This document shows, piece after piece, positions 51,704-59,414 of a DNA stretch of 64,000 nucleotides. The DNA comes from an uncultured Prevotellaceae bacterium (GTDB taxonomy: Bacteria > Bacteroidota > Bacteroidia > Bacteroidales > Bacteroidaceae): positions 1 through 64,000 of the forward strand of contig CAMJZV010000006.1 of assembly GCA_946410305.1 (NCBI GenBank), in the 5' to 3' direction. A program made the position numbers and the translations under genes. Within the stretch, counting starts at the first letter, position 1, and each line of letters opens with the position of its first letter. Under the pieces are notes generated by a model that saw nothing but the letters and a program-made list of their open reading frames with translations, ran no database searches and was not told where the DNA came from.

Positions 51704-54157
51704 ATGAATATATCGTATAAATGGTTGAAGGAGTACGTTGATTTTGACCTCACACCACAGCAGGTGTGTGATGCACTGACATCGACAGGTCTGGAGGTTG
51801 ACGCACTCGAAGAAGTACAGAGTATCAAGGGCGGTCTGAAGGGACTTTACGTGGGTAAAGTGCTGACGTGCGAGATGCACCCAGACTCAGACCACCTGCA
51901 TGTAACAACAGTAGATTTAGGTAAGGGCGAGCCCCAGCAGATTGTCTGTGGCGCTCCCAACGTAGCAGCAGGCCAGAAGGTCATCGTGGCCGACCTGGGT
52001 TGCGTGCTCTACGATGGCGACAAGGAGTTTGTTATCAAGAAGTCTAAGCTGCGTGGCGTAGAGTCGATGGGTATGATTTGTGCCGAGGACGAGATTGGCA
52101 TCGGTACCGACCATGCTGGCATCATCGTACTCCCTGAGGATGCCGTTGTAGGCACCCCCGCAGCAGAATACTATCATCTGGAGAGTGACTGGCTTATCGA
52201 GGTAGACATTACCGCCAACCGTGCCGACGCCCTCTCTCACTGGGGTGTAGCTCGCGACCTGTATGCCTGGCTGAAGCAGAATGGCTACAAGACCGCCACT
52301 CACCGTCCAGTGGTCGACGATTTCGTCGTCGACAATCACGACCTCCCCATCGATGTAGTTATCGAGAATACTGAGGCCTGCAAGCGCTATGCCTGCGTCA
52401 GCGTTACTGGCTGTGAGGTCAAGGAGAGCCCTGAGTGGCTGAAGAACAAGCTCAGCGTGATTGGATTACGTCCAATCAACAACATCGTCGACATCACCAA
52501 CTACGTGATGATGGCACTGGGTCAGCCCCTGCACTGCTTCGATGCTGACATGGTGAAGGGTCACAAGATTGTCGTCAAGACCATGCCTGAGGGCACACCC
52601 TTCCAGACACTTGATGGCGAGGAGCATAAGTTGAGCGACCGCGACCTGGCTATCTGCAATGCCGAGGAGCCCATGTGTATCGCTGGTGTCTTCGGTGGAA
52701 AGGGTAGTGGTACCTACGAGACCACCAAGAATGTGGTGCTGGAGAGTGCTTACTTCCATCCCACATGGATTCGTAAGTCTGCCCGTCGTCACGGACTCAG
52801 CACCGATGCTTCGTTCCGTTTCGAGCGTGGCGTAGATCCCAACGGCACTATCGACGCCCTGAAATATGCTGCCCAGCTCTGTAAGGAGTTGGCAGGCGGT
52901 AAGGTGTCTATGGAGATCAAGGATGTCTATCCCGAGAAGATGGAGAATGCCGTCGTCGACCTGCAATACAGTTATGTACACTCACTCGTGGGCAAGGACA
53001 TCCCCGTAGAGACCATCAAAAGCATCTGCGAGAGCCTGGAGATGAAGGTCCTCGGAGAAAACTCCGAGGGAATGCAATTGGAGATTCCAGCCTATCGTGT
53101 GGACGTACAGCGTCCTTGCGACGTGGTAGAGGACATCCTGCGCATCTATGGATATAACAATGTAGAGATTCCTACTCAGCTGAAGTCAAGCCTCGTCATC
53201 AAGGGCGACGAAGACCAGAAGCACAAGTTGGCCAACCTCGTCAGCGAGCAGCTGGTGGGTGCTGGCTTCAACGAGATTCTGAACAACTCACTGACCAAGG
53301 CCGCCTACTATGCTGAAGAGCAGCAGGCTCAGCTGGTAAAGATTATGAATCCGCTGTCTAGCGACCTCAACGTGATGCGCGGCACCCTGCTGTTTGGCGG
53401 TTTGGAGAGCATCGAACACAATGCCAAGCGCAAGAATGGTAACTGCCACTTCTTCGAGTTTGGCAACGTCTATAGCTTCGACCCTGAGAAAGAGAATCAG
53501 GACGACCCCATACAGGCCTACAAGGAGCAGTACCACATGGCGCTGTGGTTGACTGGTAAGCGTGTCGAGGGCTCTTGGGCTCACGCCAACGAGGATACCT
53601 CCTATGCTGAGCTCGACGCCTATGTGCAGAACATTCTGGCACGTATCGGTGTACAGCCAGGCATGCTGGTTCGCAAGAAGAGCGATAACGCTATCTTCGC
53701 TGCTGGTCTCACCATCGAGAATCGTGGTGGCAAGAAACTCATCGAGATGGGTGTGCTCACCAAGAAGCTGCAGAAGCAGTTCGACATCGACACCACCGTT
53801 TACTATGCAGAGCTCAACTGGACAGCACTGATGAAGGTCATCCGCAAGCAGAAGGTGCTCTACACAGAGATTGCCAAGTATCCTGCCGTCAGCCGCGACC
53901 TCGCCCTGCTCATCGACAAGAACGTCGAGTTCGCACAGATTGAGCAGATAGCCCGTCAGACTGAGAAGAAGTTCCTGAAGAAGGTCGAGCTCTTTGACGT
54001 CTATGAGGGTAAGAACCTGCCTGCTGGCAAGAAGTCGTATGCCGTCAACTTCATCCTCCAGGATGCTGAGAAGACCATGGGCGACAAGCAGATTGAAGCC
54101 ATCATGACAAAACTCATCACCAACATCAAGAAGATGTTAGGTGCTGAGCTTAGGTAA
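51704..54157 (+). CDS. pheT: Phenylalanyl-tRNA synthetase beta subunit
   Basis: An 817-aa subunit of the alpha2-beta2 synthetase. Domains in order: N-terminal start MNISYKWLKEYVDFDLTPQQ, tRNA-binding EMAP-like domain (about 40-150), B3/4 editing domain (RPINNIVDITNYVMMALGQP), B5, the inactive synthetase-like core and the C-terminal anticodon-binding FDX-ACB domain (YPAVSRDLALLIDKNVEF). pheS is not in the window; in Bacteroidota the two are often apart. Confidence 0.97.
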   Translation: MNISYKWLKEYVDFDLTPQQVCDALTSTGLEVDALEEVQSIKGGLKGLYVGKVLTCEMHPDSDHLHVTTVDLGKGEPQQIVCGAPNVAAGQKVIVADLGCVLYDGDKEFVIKKSKLRGVESMGMICAEDEIGIGTDHAGIIVLPEDAVVGTPAAEYYHLESDWLIEVDITANRADALSHWGVARDLYAWLKQNGYKTATHRPVVDDFVVDNHDLPIDVVIENTEACKRYACVSVTGCEVKESPEWLKNKLSVIGLRPINNIVDITNYVMMALGQPLHCFDADMVKGHKIVVKTMPEGTPFQTLDGEEHKLSDRDLAICNAEEPMCIAGVFGGKGSGTYETTKNVVLESAYFHPTWIRKSARRHGLSTDASFRFERGVDPNGTIDALKYAAQLCKELAGGKVSMEIKDVYPEKMENAVVDLQYSYVHSLVGKDIPVETIKSICESLEMKVLGENSEGMQLEIPAYRVDVQRPCDVVEDILRIYGYNNVEIPTQLKSSLVIKGDEDQKHKLANLVSEQLVGAGFNEILNNSLTKAAYYAEEQQAQLVKIMNPLSSDLNVMRGTLLFGGLESIEHNAKRKNGNCHFFEFGNVYSFDPEKENQDDPIQAYKEQYHMALWLTGKRVEGSWAHANEDTSYAELDAYVQNILARIGVQPGMLVRKKSDNAIFAAGLTIENRGGKKLIEMGVLTKKLQKQFDIDTTVYYAELNWTALMKVIRKQKVLYTEIAKYPAVSRDLALLIDKNVEFAQIEQIARQTEKKFLKKVELFDVYEGKNLPAGKKSYAVNFILQDAEKTMGDKQIEAIMTKLITNIKKMLGAELR

Positions 54158-54176
54158 CCAATAACCAATAACCGTT
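54155..54176 (+). repeat. Left arm of 22-bp inverted repeat flanking a four-helix gene
   Basis: TAACCAATAACCAATAACCGTT, with a 7-bp internal period. Perfect inverted match to 54546-54567. It begins at the end of pheT (stop 54155-54157). Confidence 0.88.
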
Positions 54177-54187
54177 GGCTGCGCGAT

Positions 54188-54547
54188 ATGGACAAGAATA
54201 ATCCGATAGCTCAAATGACCAAGGATTTTGCACTTCGAATTCTTAAGTTGAGTAATTATCTTGGCGATGAGAAGAAGGAATATATTCTTTCCAAACAAAT
54301 TTTGCGTAGTGGAACTAGTATCGGTGCAAATATCCGTGAGGGTATTTATGCACAGAGTAAGGCTGATTTCATTAATAAATTGAGTATTGCCTTAAAGGAG
54401 TCTAGTGAAACGGAATATTGGTTGGAATTGTTACATGAATCTGGTTATCTGAGTGATGCAGAATATAAGTCAATATATGATGACAATAGTAAAATATCAG
54501 CAACATTAATTAATATTATTAAGAAGTCCAAAACCTCTGCCAAATAA
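54188..54547 (+). CDS. Four-helix-bundle protein (S23/23S-IVP family)
   Basis: A 119-aa helical protein of the four helix bundle family first seen in 23S rRNA intervening sequences. Typical motifs: SKQILRSGTSIGANIREGIY, KADFINKLSIALKESSETEY and WLELLHESGYL. Function unknown in general. A/T-richer than its neighbours and flanked by a perfect 22-bp inverted repeat, which suggests a movable cassette inserted between pheT and yebC. Confidence 0.88.
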   Translation: MDKNNPIAQMTKDFALRILKLSNYLGDEKKEYILSKQILRSGTSIGANIREGIYAQSKADFINKLSIALKESSETEYWLELLHESGYLSDAEYKSIYDDNSKISATLINIIKKSKTSAK

Positions 54548-54576
54548 CGGTTATTGGTTATTGGTTAACGTTTATT
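54546..54576 (+). repeat. Right arm of the inverted repeat, heptameric
   Basis: 54546-54567 is the exact reverse complement of 54155-54176. The 7-bp period (GGTTATT, GGTTATT, GGTTAAC, GTTTATT) continues to 54576, 8 bp before the yebC start. Confidence 0.88.
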
Positions 54577-54583
54577 GTTTTTT

Positions 54584-55321
54584 ATGGGAAGAGCATTTGA
54601 ATATCGCAAAGCTGCGAAACTGAAGAGATGGGGCCACATGGCCAAGACATTCACCAAGATTGGCAAGCAGATTGCCATTGCCGTAAAGGCTGGCGGTCCA
54701 GAGCCCGACATGAACCCTGCACTGCGTGCATGTATCGCCAATGCTAAGCGCGAGAACATGCCGAAGGATAACATCGAGCGTGCCATCAAGAACGCTATGG
54801 GTAAAGACCAGAGCGACTACAAGGAAGTAACCTACGAGGGATATGGACCTCACGGAGTAGCCATCTTCGTTGACACCCTGACAGACAATACCACTCGTAC
54901 CGTGGGTGACGTCCGTTCCGTGTTCAACAAGTTCAATGGTAACCTGGGTACCCAGGGCTCACTGTCGTTCCTCTTCGACCACAAGTGCGTGTTTACCTTC
55001 AAGAAGAAAGACGGTCTGGATATGGACGAGATGATTCTCGACCTCATCGACTACGGAGTAGAGGATGAGTACGACGAGGACGAGGAGGAGAACAGCATTA
55101 CCATTTATGGCGATCCTTCTTCATTCGGTGCCATCCAGAAGCATCTGGAGGAGAATGGCTTCGAGGTAACAGGTGCTGAGTTCACCCGTATTCCTAACGA
55201 CCTCAAGGACGTTACTCCCGAGGAGCGTGAGACCATCGACAAGATGATCGAGAAGCTCGAGGACTTCGACGATGTACAGACCGTGTACACCAACATGAAG
55301 CCCGAGGCTATTGAGGAGTAA
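54584..55321 (+). CDS. yebC: YebC/PmpR-family DNA-binding or translation factor
   Basis: A 245-aa TACO1/YebC-family protein. MGRAFEYRKAAKLKRWGHMA is the Bacteroidota form of the usual MAGHSKW start, followed by AKTFTKIGKQI and YEGYGPHGVAIFVDTLTDNT, the family signature. Homologues regulate transcription or, as shown for TACO1 and some bacterial YebC proteins, help translate proline-rich motifs. Three more codons upstream are open; MGRAF is preferred. Confidence 0.94.
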   Translation: MGRAFEYRKAAKLKRWGHMAKTFTKIGKQIAIAVKAGGPEPDMNPALRACIANAKRENMPKDNIERAIKNAMGKDQSDYKEVTYEGYGPHGVAIFVDTLTDNTTRTVGDVRSVFNKFNGNLGTQGSLSFLFDHKCVFTFKKKDGLDMDEMILDLIDYGVEDEYDEDEEENSITIYGDPSSFGAIQKHLEENGFEVTGAEFTRIPNDLKDVTPEERETIDKMIEKLEDFDDVQTVYTNMKPEAIEE

Positions 55322-55323
55322 TT

Positions 55324-55379
55324 GGCTGTTGGCTGTTAGCTATTAGCTGTTAGCAAAAAGCTAACTGCTAACTGCCAAC
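55324..55379. repeat. Heptanucleotide array of 8 units forming a hairpin
   Basis: GGCTGTT, GGCTGTT, AGCTATT, AGCTGTT, AGCAAAA, AGCTAAC, TGCTAAC and TGCCAAC. The second half is complementary to the first, so the array folds on itself (GCTGTTAGC AAAAA GCTAACTGC). It fills the gap between convergent yebC and a lipoprotein gene and may work as a terminator for both. Confidence 0.9.
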
Positions 55380-55380
55380 A

Positions 55381-55770
55381 TCACCGATAGTCAGATTCAC
55401 GGAACGTAGCTTCAAAGAGCTTCGTTCCGTTTTCTTTTTCTGAATAGTAGGCGTAGCGGAACGAGTAGCCGGCATCCTTATATAGCTTCAAGTTCGTCGA
55501 GTTCTTCACCTCCAAGAGCAGTGCTTCACGGAACTTTGCTTTGTCCACCCTCTGTGGGTCGTCCAGCGTTCCTGTCAGCGTATACAGATAGCTGATGGTG
55601 TGCGTAGCCTTCTCAAACGTCATGCTGTCCAGCACGATTTCCTTGTCTACCGCACGCGGACAGTTCTTCTCCGTAAACTCCTTCGCCTCGCGGGCACAAC
55701 GGTCTTCCAGAGACTCTTGACAAGCCGTCAGCAACATGATGCTCATTATTAATATTACAGCCTTTTTCAT
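55381..55770 (-). CDS. Hypothetical lipoprotein
   Basis: A 129-aa predicted lipoprotein, signal peptide MKKAVILIMSIMLLTAC (Cys17). The mature part, about 112 residues, alternates helix and strand (FEKATHTISYLYTLTGTLDD, AGYSFRYAYYSEKENGTKLF), a cystatin-like pattern. I do not recognise a family with confidence. A -7 box TAACTTTG lies at 55817-55824 on the same strand. It stops right at the edge of the heptamer hairpin. Confidence 0.7.
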   Translation of the reverse strand: MKKAVILIMSIMLLTACQESLEDRCAREAKEFTEKNCPRAVDKEIVLDSMTFEKATHTISYLYTLTGTLDDPQRVDKAKFREALLLEVKNSTNLKLYKDAGYSFRYAYYSEKENGTKLFEATFRESDYR

Positions 55771-55816
55771 ATCTCGTTTTTCTATTGTTTTTGTACACTT
55801 TTCTTTTTCTCTGCTG

Positions 55817-55824
55817 CAAAGTTA
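55817..55824 (-). promoter_or_regulatory. -7 box (TAACTTTG) of the lipoprotein gene
   Basis: TAACTTTGCA on the minus strand, 47 bp upstream of the lipoprotein start. Confidence 0.5.
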
Positions 55825-55924
55825 CTACTTTTTCTACTAATAAGTAAGTAAAACGTGAAAATAATAGCTGTAGCCACGCGCGAGACAGCTGTATTTACCC
55901 TCCGTATACAACTGATATGCATCC

Positions 55925-56008
55925 TGTATCAGCCTAATACGCGTCTGTATTAGCCTAATACGCGTCTGTATCAGCTGTTGCCGCGTCTGTATCAGCAGTA
56001 ATTGCCTC
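55925..56008. repeat. 21-bp tandem repeat x4
   Basis: Units of the form TGTATYAGCCTAATACGCGTC start at 55925, 55946, 55967 and 55988; the last two diverge in the second half. The period is 21 bp, three heptamers or seven codons. It lies in a gene-free stretch. Confidence 0.8.
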
Positions 56009-56438
56009 CACGTTCCACGAACATGTCGGAGATGCCGATAGATAGGCGGTTTGCGGGCGTGGACGGTGCGCGCGGACGTTCCACTTTGCTTCCACTTCGC
56101 CTCCACACTTTGGCCCGTTAGCAGAGACAGCCGTTGCTGTTCGCAAGATAGCTGTAGCGACACGAAAATGGTGAGCGTTTTACCCTAAACGCTCACCGTT
56201 TTCTGGAAAGTGCTCACCGTTTCTCCATGAGACAGCCCTGCGCGTACCTTTATAATGTTTGTGGAAGGCTTGTGGAAGCACTGTGGAAGGGCCAATCCCC
56301 GCTATCGCCTTTGTACACTAGGATTGTGGAACGTGGAGGGAATTTAACGCGGATGGAATCCGCAGGTAAGGGACGGGACAAGTGGTCTTACTGTAAAACA
56401 GAAAAGGGAACCAGAGTAGGTTCCCCTTTTGCTTGTCT
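56009..56438. other. Gene-free region with repeats
   Basis: No gene is supported between the lipoprotein promoter and tRNA-Ser, apart from the 21-bp repeats. A perfect 11-bp dyad, GGTGAGCGTTT/AAACGCTCACC, lies at 56170-56197, and partial copies of GCTCACCGTTT follow at 56212-56222. The sequence is G/C-richer than other intergenic regions and resembles interspersed repeats of Prevotella genomes. A short dyad GGGAACC/GGTTCCC at 56406-56425 lies just downstream of the tRNA and could terminate it. Confidence 0.5.
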
Positions 56439-56529
56439 TGGCGGAGAGTGAGGGATTCAAACCCCCGATACCCGAAAAGGGTATACCGGATTTCGAGTCC
56501 AGCGCGATCGATCACTCTGCCAACTCTCC
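56439..56529 (-). tRNA. tRNA-Ser (anticodon CGA)
   Basis: A class II tRNA on the minus strand. Acceptor GGAGAGT (56529-56523) pairs with ACTCTCC (56449-56443), discriminator G, and an encoded CCA (56441-56439). The anticodon loop is CTCGAAA with anticodon CGA. The long variable arm TATACCC TTTTC GGGTAT is diagnostic for Ser. It has its own promoter at 56619-56650. Confidence 0.95.
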
Positions 56530-56618
56530 GAGTAAGTGAGCGCCATGCAAGCTTGCTTGCAAATGGCCGAGCGTGAGGAGAGTCAATTGTAAAATTGAAC
56601 TCTCCAGAAAATCGCATG

Positions 56619-56650
56619 CAAAGGTACTACGTTTTTCTGAAATATCCAAA
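56619..56650 (-). promoter_or_regulatory. -33/-7 promoter of tRNA-Ser
   Basis: Minus-strand TTTG at 56650-56647 and TACCTTTG at 56626-56619, 20 bp apart. The 80-nt leader to the tRNA contains the hairpins GAGAGTTCAATTTTACAATT-type dyad (56578-56605) and GCCATTTGCAAGC AA GCTTGCATGGC (56542-56567). Confidence 0.72.
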
Positions 56651-56680
56651 AGATATCTTGGTTTTTTTGAAAAAAATGCC

Positions 56681-56688
56681 TACCTTTG
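56681..56688 (+). promoter_or_regulatory. -7 box (TACCTTTG) of fabD
   Basis: TACCTTTGCA, 44 bp upstream of fabD, divergent from the tRNA promoter. The nearest TTTG (56666-56669) is too close for a standard -33 element. Confidence 0.6.
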
Positions 56689-56732
56689 CAGGCGTTTAAG
56701 AAGACATATACATTTTTAATATAAAAGGAAAG

Positions 56733-57626
56733 ATGAAAGCATTTGTTTTCCCCGGTCAGGGGGCACAGTTTGTTGGCATGGGTAAGGACCTGTACGACAA
56801 CAACGAGACAGCAAAAGAATTGTTTGAAAAGGCTAACGACATTCTAGGTTATCGCATTACCGACATCATGTTTGAGGGTACTGACGAGGACCTGAAGCAG
56901 ACTAAGGTGACACAGCCCGCCGTATTCCTGCACAGCGTGATTTCTGCTATCTGCATGGGCGACAAGTTCCAGCCCGAGATGACTGCCGGTCACTCGCTGG
57001 GCGAGTTCTCTGCACTGACAGCAGCTGGCGCACTGAGCTTTGAGGACGGTCTGAAGCTGGTGTATGCACGTGCTATGGCTATGCAGAAGGCTTGCGAGGC
57101 TCAGCCCTCGACGATGGCTGCCATCATCGGTCTGCCCGACGAGAAGGTCGAGGAGGTCTGCGCTGAGGTCAGCAAGATGGGCAAGGGCGTCTGTGTGGCT
57201 GCTAACTATAACAACCCGGGCCAGCTGGTAATTTCTGGTAACATCGAGGCTATCAATGAGGCTTGTGAGATGCTGAAGGCCGCTGGTGCCAAGCGTGCGC
57301 TGCCCCTGAAGGTGGGTGGTGCTTTCCACTCTCCACTGATGCAGCCTGCCAAGGACGAGTTGCAGGCCGCCATCGAGAAGACTGAGATCAAGGCTCCTAA
57401 GTGCCCCGTTTATCAGAACGTGGATGCTAAGCCTCATACTGATCCCGCAGAGATCAAGGCTAACCTGATTGCTCAGCTGACCAGCAGCGTTCGCTGGACT
57501 CAGATTGTGCAGAACATGATTGCCGACGGTGCTACAGACTTCACAGAGTGTGGCCCTGGCAAGGCTCTGCAGGGCATGATTGCCAAGATCAACAAGGAGG
57601 TTCCTGCACACGGAATCGAGCAGTAA
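56733..57626 (+). CDS. fabD: Malonyl-CoA:ACP transacylase
   Basis: A 297-aa enzyme that loads malonyl groups on acyl carrier protein for fatty-acid synthesis. FVFPGQGAQFVGMG at the start, nucleophile motif GHSLGEFSAL with catalytic Ser, QKACEAQPSTMAAI with the malonate-binding region and GGAFHSPLM with catalytic His. Stand-alone, not in a fab cluster here. Confidence 0.96.
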   Translation: MKAFVFPGQGAQFVGMGKDLYDNNETAKELFEKANDILGYRITDIMFEGTDEDLKQTKVTQPAVFLHSVISAICMGDKFQPEMTAGHSLGEFSALTAAGALSFEDGLKLVYARAMAMQKACEAQPSTMAAIIGLPDEKVEEVCAEVSKMGKGVCVAANYNNPGQLVISGNIEAINEACEMLKAAGAKRALPLKVGGAFHSPLMQPAKDELQAAIEKTEIKAPKCPVYQNVDAKPHTDPAEIKANLIAQLTSSVRWTQIVQNMIADGATDFTECGPGKALQGMIAKINKEVPAHGIEQ

Positions 57627-57689
57627 ACAATAACCAATAAACAATAAACAATTGGCAGGCTAATAGCTAACTGCCAAAAGCCAATAACT
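57627..57689 (+). repeat. Heptanucleotide array of 9 degenerate units between fabD and amylase
   Basis: ACAATAA, CCAATAA, ACAATAA, ACAATTG, GCAGGCT, AATAGCT, AACTGCC, AAAAGCC and AATAACT. It starts directly after the fabD stop codon and ends 8 bp before the amylase start. Confidence 0.85.
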
Positions 57690-57697
57690 AAAATACG

Positions 57698-59353
57698 TTG
57701 AATGTGGAGAAGGTAATTATATATCAAATATTTACCCGTCTGTTCGGCAATCGTAACGTTACCCGCAAGGTTGACGGTACGGTTGCCGAAAACGGTTGTG
57801 GCAAACTGGCAGACTTCACACCCAAGGTGCTGAAGGACATTGCCCAGATGGGAGTGAGTCATGTGTGGTATACAGGCGTCATCCGCCATGCTACGCAGAC
57901 GGACTATAGCAAGTTTGGCATTCCCCGCCAACATGCTGCTGTGGTGAAGGGTAAGGCCGGTTCGCCGTATGCCATCACCGACTACTATGACATCGACCCT
58001 GACTTGGCTGTCGATGTGAAGAAGCGCATGCAGGAGTTTGAGGAGCTGGTAGAGCGCACACATGCTGCAGGACTGAAGGTCGTCATCGACTTCGTGCCCA
58101 ACCATGTGGCTCGCCAGTATCACTCTATCTGCAAGCCAAGAGGTGTAAAGGACCTGGGCGCTGGTGACAACCAGCAGCACGGCTTCGACCCGCAGAACAA
58201 CTTCTACTACTGTCCTGGAGAGCGCTTTACACCGTATTTCGATCTGTATCAGGGCGAGAAGGAACCTTACCACGAAGAGCCTGCCAAGGCTACTGGTAAC
58301 GACCATTTTGATAATGCACCGTCGAAGACCGACTGGTATGAGACGGTCAAGCTGAACTACGGCGTAGACTACTATGCTGGTGGCGTGGGTCACTTCGACC
58401 CTGTGCCTGATACGTGGTATAAGATGACGGAGATACTGCTGTTCTGGGCGGCAAAGGGCATCGATGCCTTCCGCTGCGATATGGCGGAGATGGTGCCTGC
58501 CGAGTTCTGGCGCTTTGCCACCAGGGCAGTCCGCAAGAAGTATCCCGACATTAAGTTCATTGGCGAGGTGTATAATCCCAGCGACTACCGCCGCTACCTG
58601 CTCAACGGCTTCGACTGGCTGTATGACAAGGTGGGCATGTATGATACCATGCGTAGCGTGATCTGTCACCATGCGCCAACCACCGCTATCAGTGGTGCCT
58701 GGCAGCAGACGGACGACATCCGCGACCACATGCTCTACTTCCTGGAAAACCACGATGAGCAGCGCATTGCCAGCGACTTCTTTGCTGGTAGTGGTAAGAA
58801 AGGTGTGCCTGCGATGATAGCCTCTGTGCTGATGCAGAAGAACCCCTTCATGCTGTATGCTGGTGAGGAGTATGGTGAGCGTGGCATGGATAAGGAGGGA
58901 TTCAGCGGTCAGGACGGACGTACCACCATCTTCGACTATTGGAGTATCGATACGCTGTGTCGTGCTGCTGCGAAGAAGCTGACGGCAGAGGAAAAGGCAC
59001 TCTACGACATCCATAAGAAGGCGCTACAGATGGCCCGTAAGGAAAAGACCATCGGCGAGGGTGCGTTCTTTGACCTGATGTATGTGAATGGCCATCTGCA
59101 CCGTCAGTATTCCTTCCTGCGTAAGGCCGGTAGCGAGGTGTTGCTCGTAGTGGTCAATTTCGACGAGCTACCCGTGATGACGACAGTGAATATTCCTGGT
59201 CACGCCTTTGATTATCTGATGATGAAAGAGAAGAATGCTGTGGCTACAGACCTGCTGTCAGGACAGAAAGTGAGACTCTCCCTGAAGCGAGACGGCGGCA
59301 TTCCCGTATCATTGGAACCGCTGGGTGCTGTGGTATTGAAATTCAAGGATTAA
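57698..59353 (+). CDS. GH13 alpha-amylase-family enzyme with non-ATG start
   Basis: A 551-aa cytoplasmic (no signal peptide) GH13 enzyme. Conserved regions: DFVPNHVARQ (I), IDAFRCDMAE with nucleophile Asp (II), IGEVYN with acid/base Glu (III) and LENHDEQR with the third carboxylate (IV). Length fits maltodextrin- or glycogen-degrading amylases. There is no ATG in frame before conserved sequence: an in-frame TAA sits at 57689, so the start is TTG 57698 or GTG 57704. Such starts usually give low expression. Confidence 0.9.
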   Translation: MNVEKVIIYQIFTRLFGNRNVTRKVDGTVAENGCGKLADFTPKVLKDIAQMGVSHVWYTGVIRHATQTDYSKFGIPRQHAAVVKGKAGSPYAITDYYDIDPDLAVDVKKRMQEFEELVERTHAAGLKVVIDFVPNHVARQYHSICKPRGVKDLGAGDNQQHGFDPQNNFYYCPGERFTPYFDLYQGEKEPYHEEPAKATGNDHFDNAPSKTDWYETVKLNYGVDYYAGGVGHFDPVPDTWYKMTEILLFWAAKGIDAFRCDMAEMVPAEFWRFATRAVRKKYPDIKFIGEVYNPSDYRRYLLNGFDWLYDKVGMYDTMRSVICHHAPTTAISGAWQQTDDIRDHMLYFLENHDEQRIASDFFAGSGKKGVPAMIASVLMQKNPFMLYAGEEYGERGMDKEGFSGQDGRTTIFDYWSIDTLCRAAAKKLTAEEKALYDIHKKALQMARKEKTIGEGAFFDLMYVNGHLHRQYSFLRKAGSEVLLVVVNFDELPVMTTVNIPGHAFDYLMMKEKNAVATDLLSGQKVRLSLKRDGGIPVSLEPLGAVVLKFKD

Positions 59354-59358
59354 TAATT

Positions 59359-59389
59359 GCGGGCGGCCTGTTATGGTCGCCCGCTTGTT
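59359..59389 (+). terminator. G/C-rich terminator hairpin
   Basis: GCGGGCGGCC (59359-59368) pairs with GGTCGCCCGC (59375-59384), then TTGTT. It lies just after the amylase stop and before the convergent GIN lipoprotein gene. Confidence 0.75.
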
Positions 59390-59414
59390 ATCACAATCTT
59401 TTTACCTTATTCGT

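Noticed and set aside
55837..56163. Minus-strand frame of 108 codons with repeated LIQTRIR heptapeptides
   Set aside because: Produced by the 21-bp tandem repeat; no start signal, promoter or signal sequence.
2281..57689. CRISPR array
   Set aside because: The repeats are 7 bp, contiguous, without spacers, and no cas genes are present.
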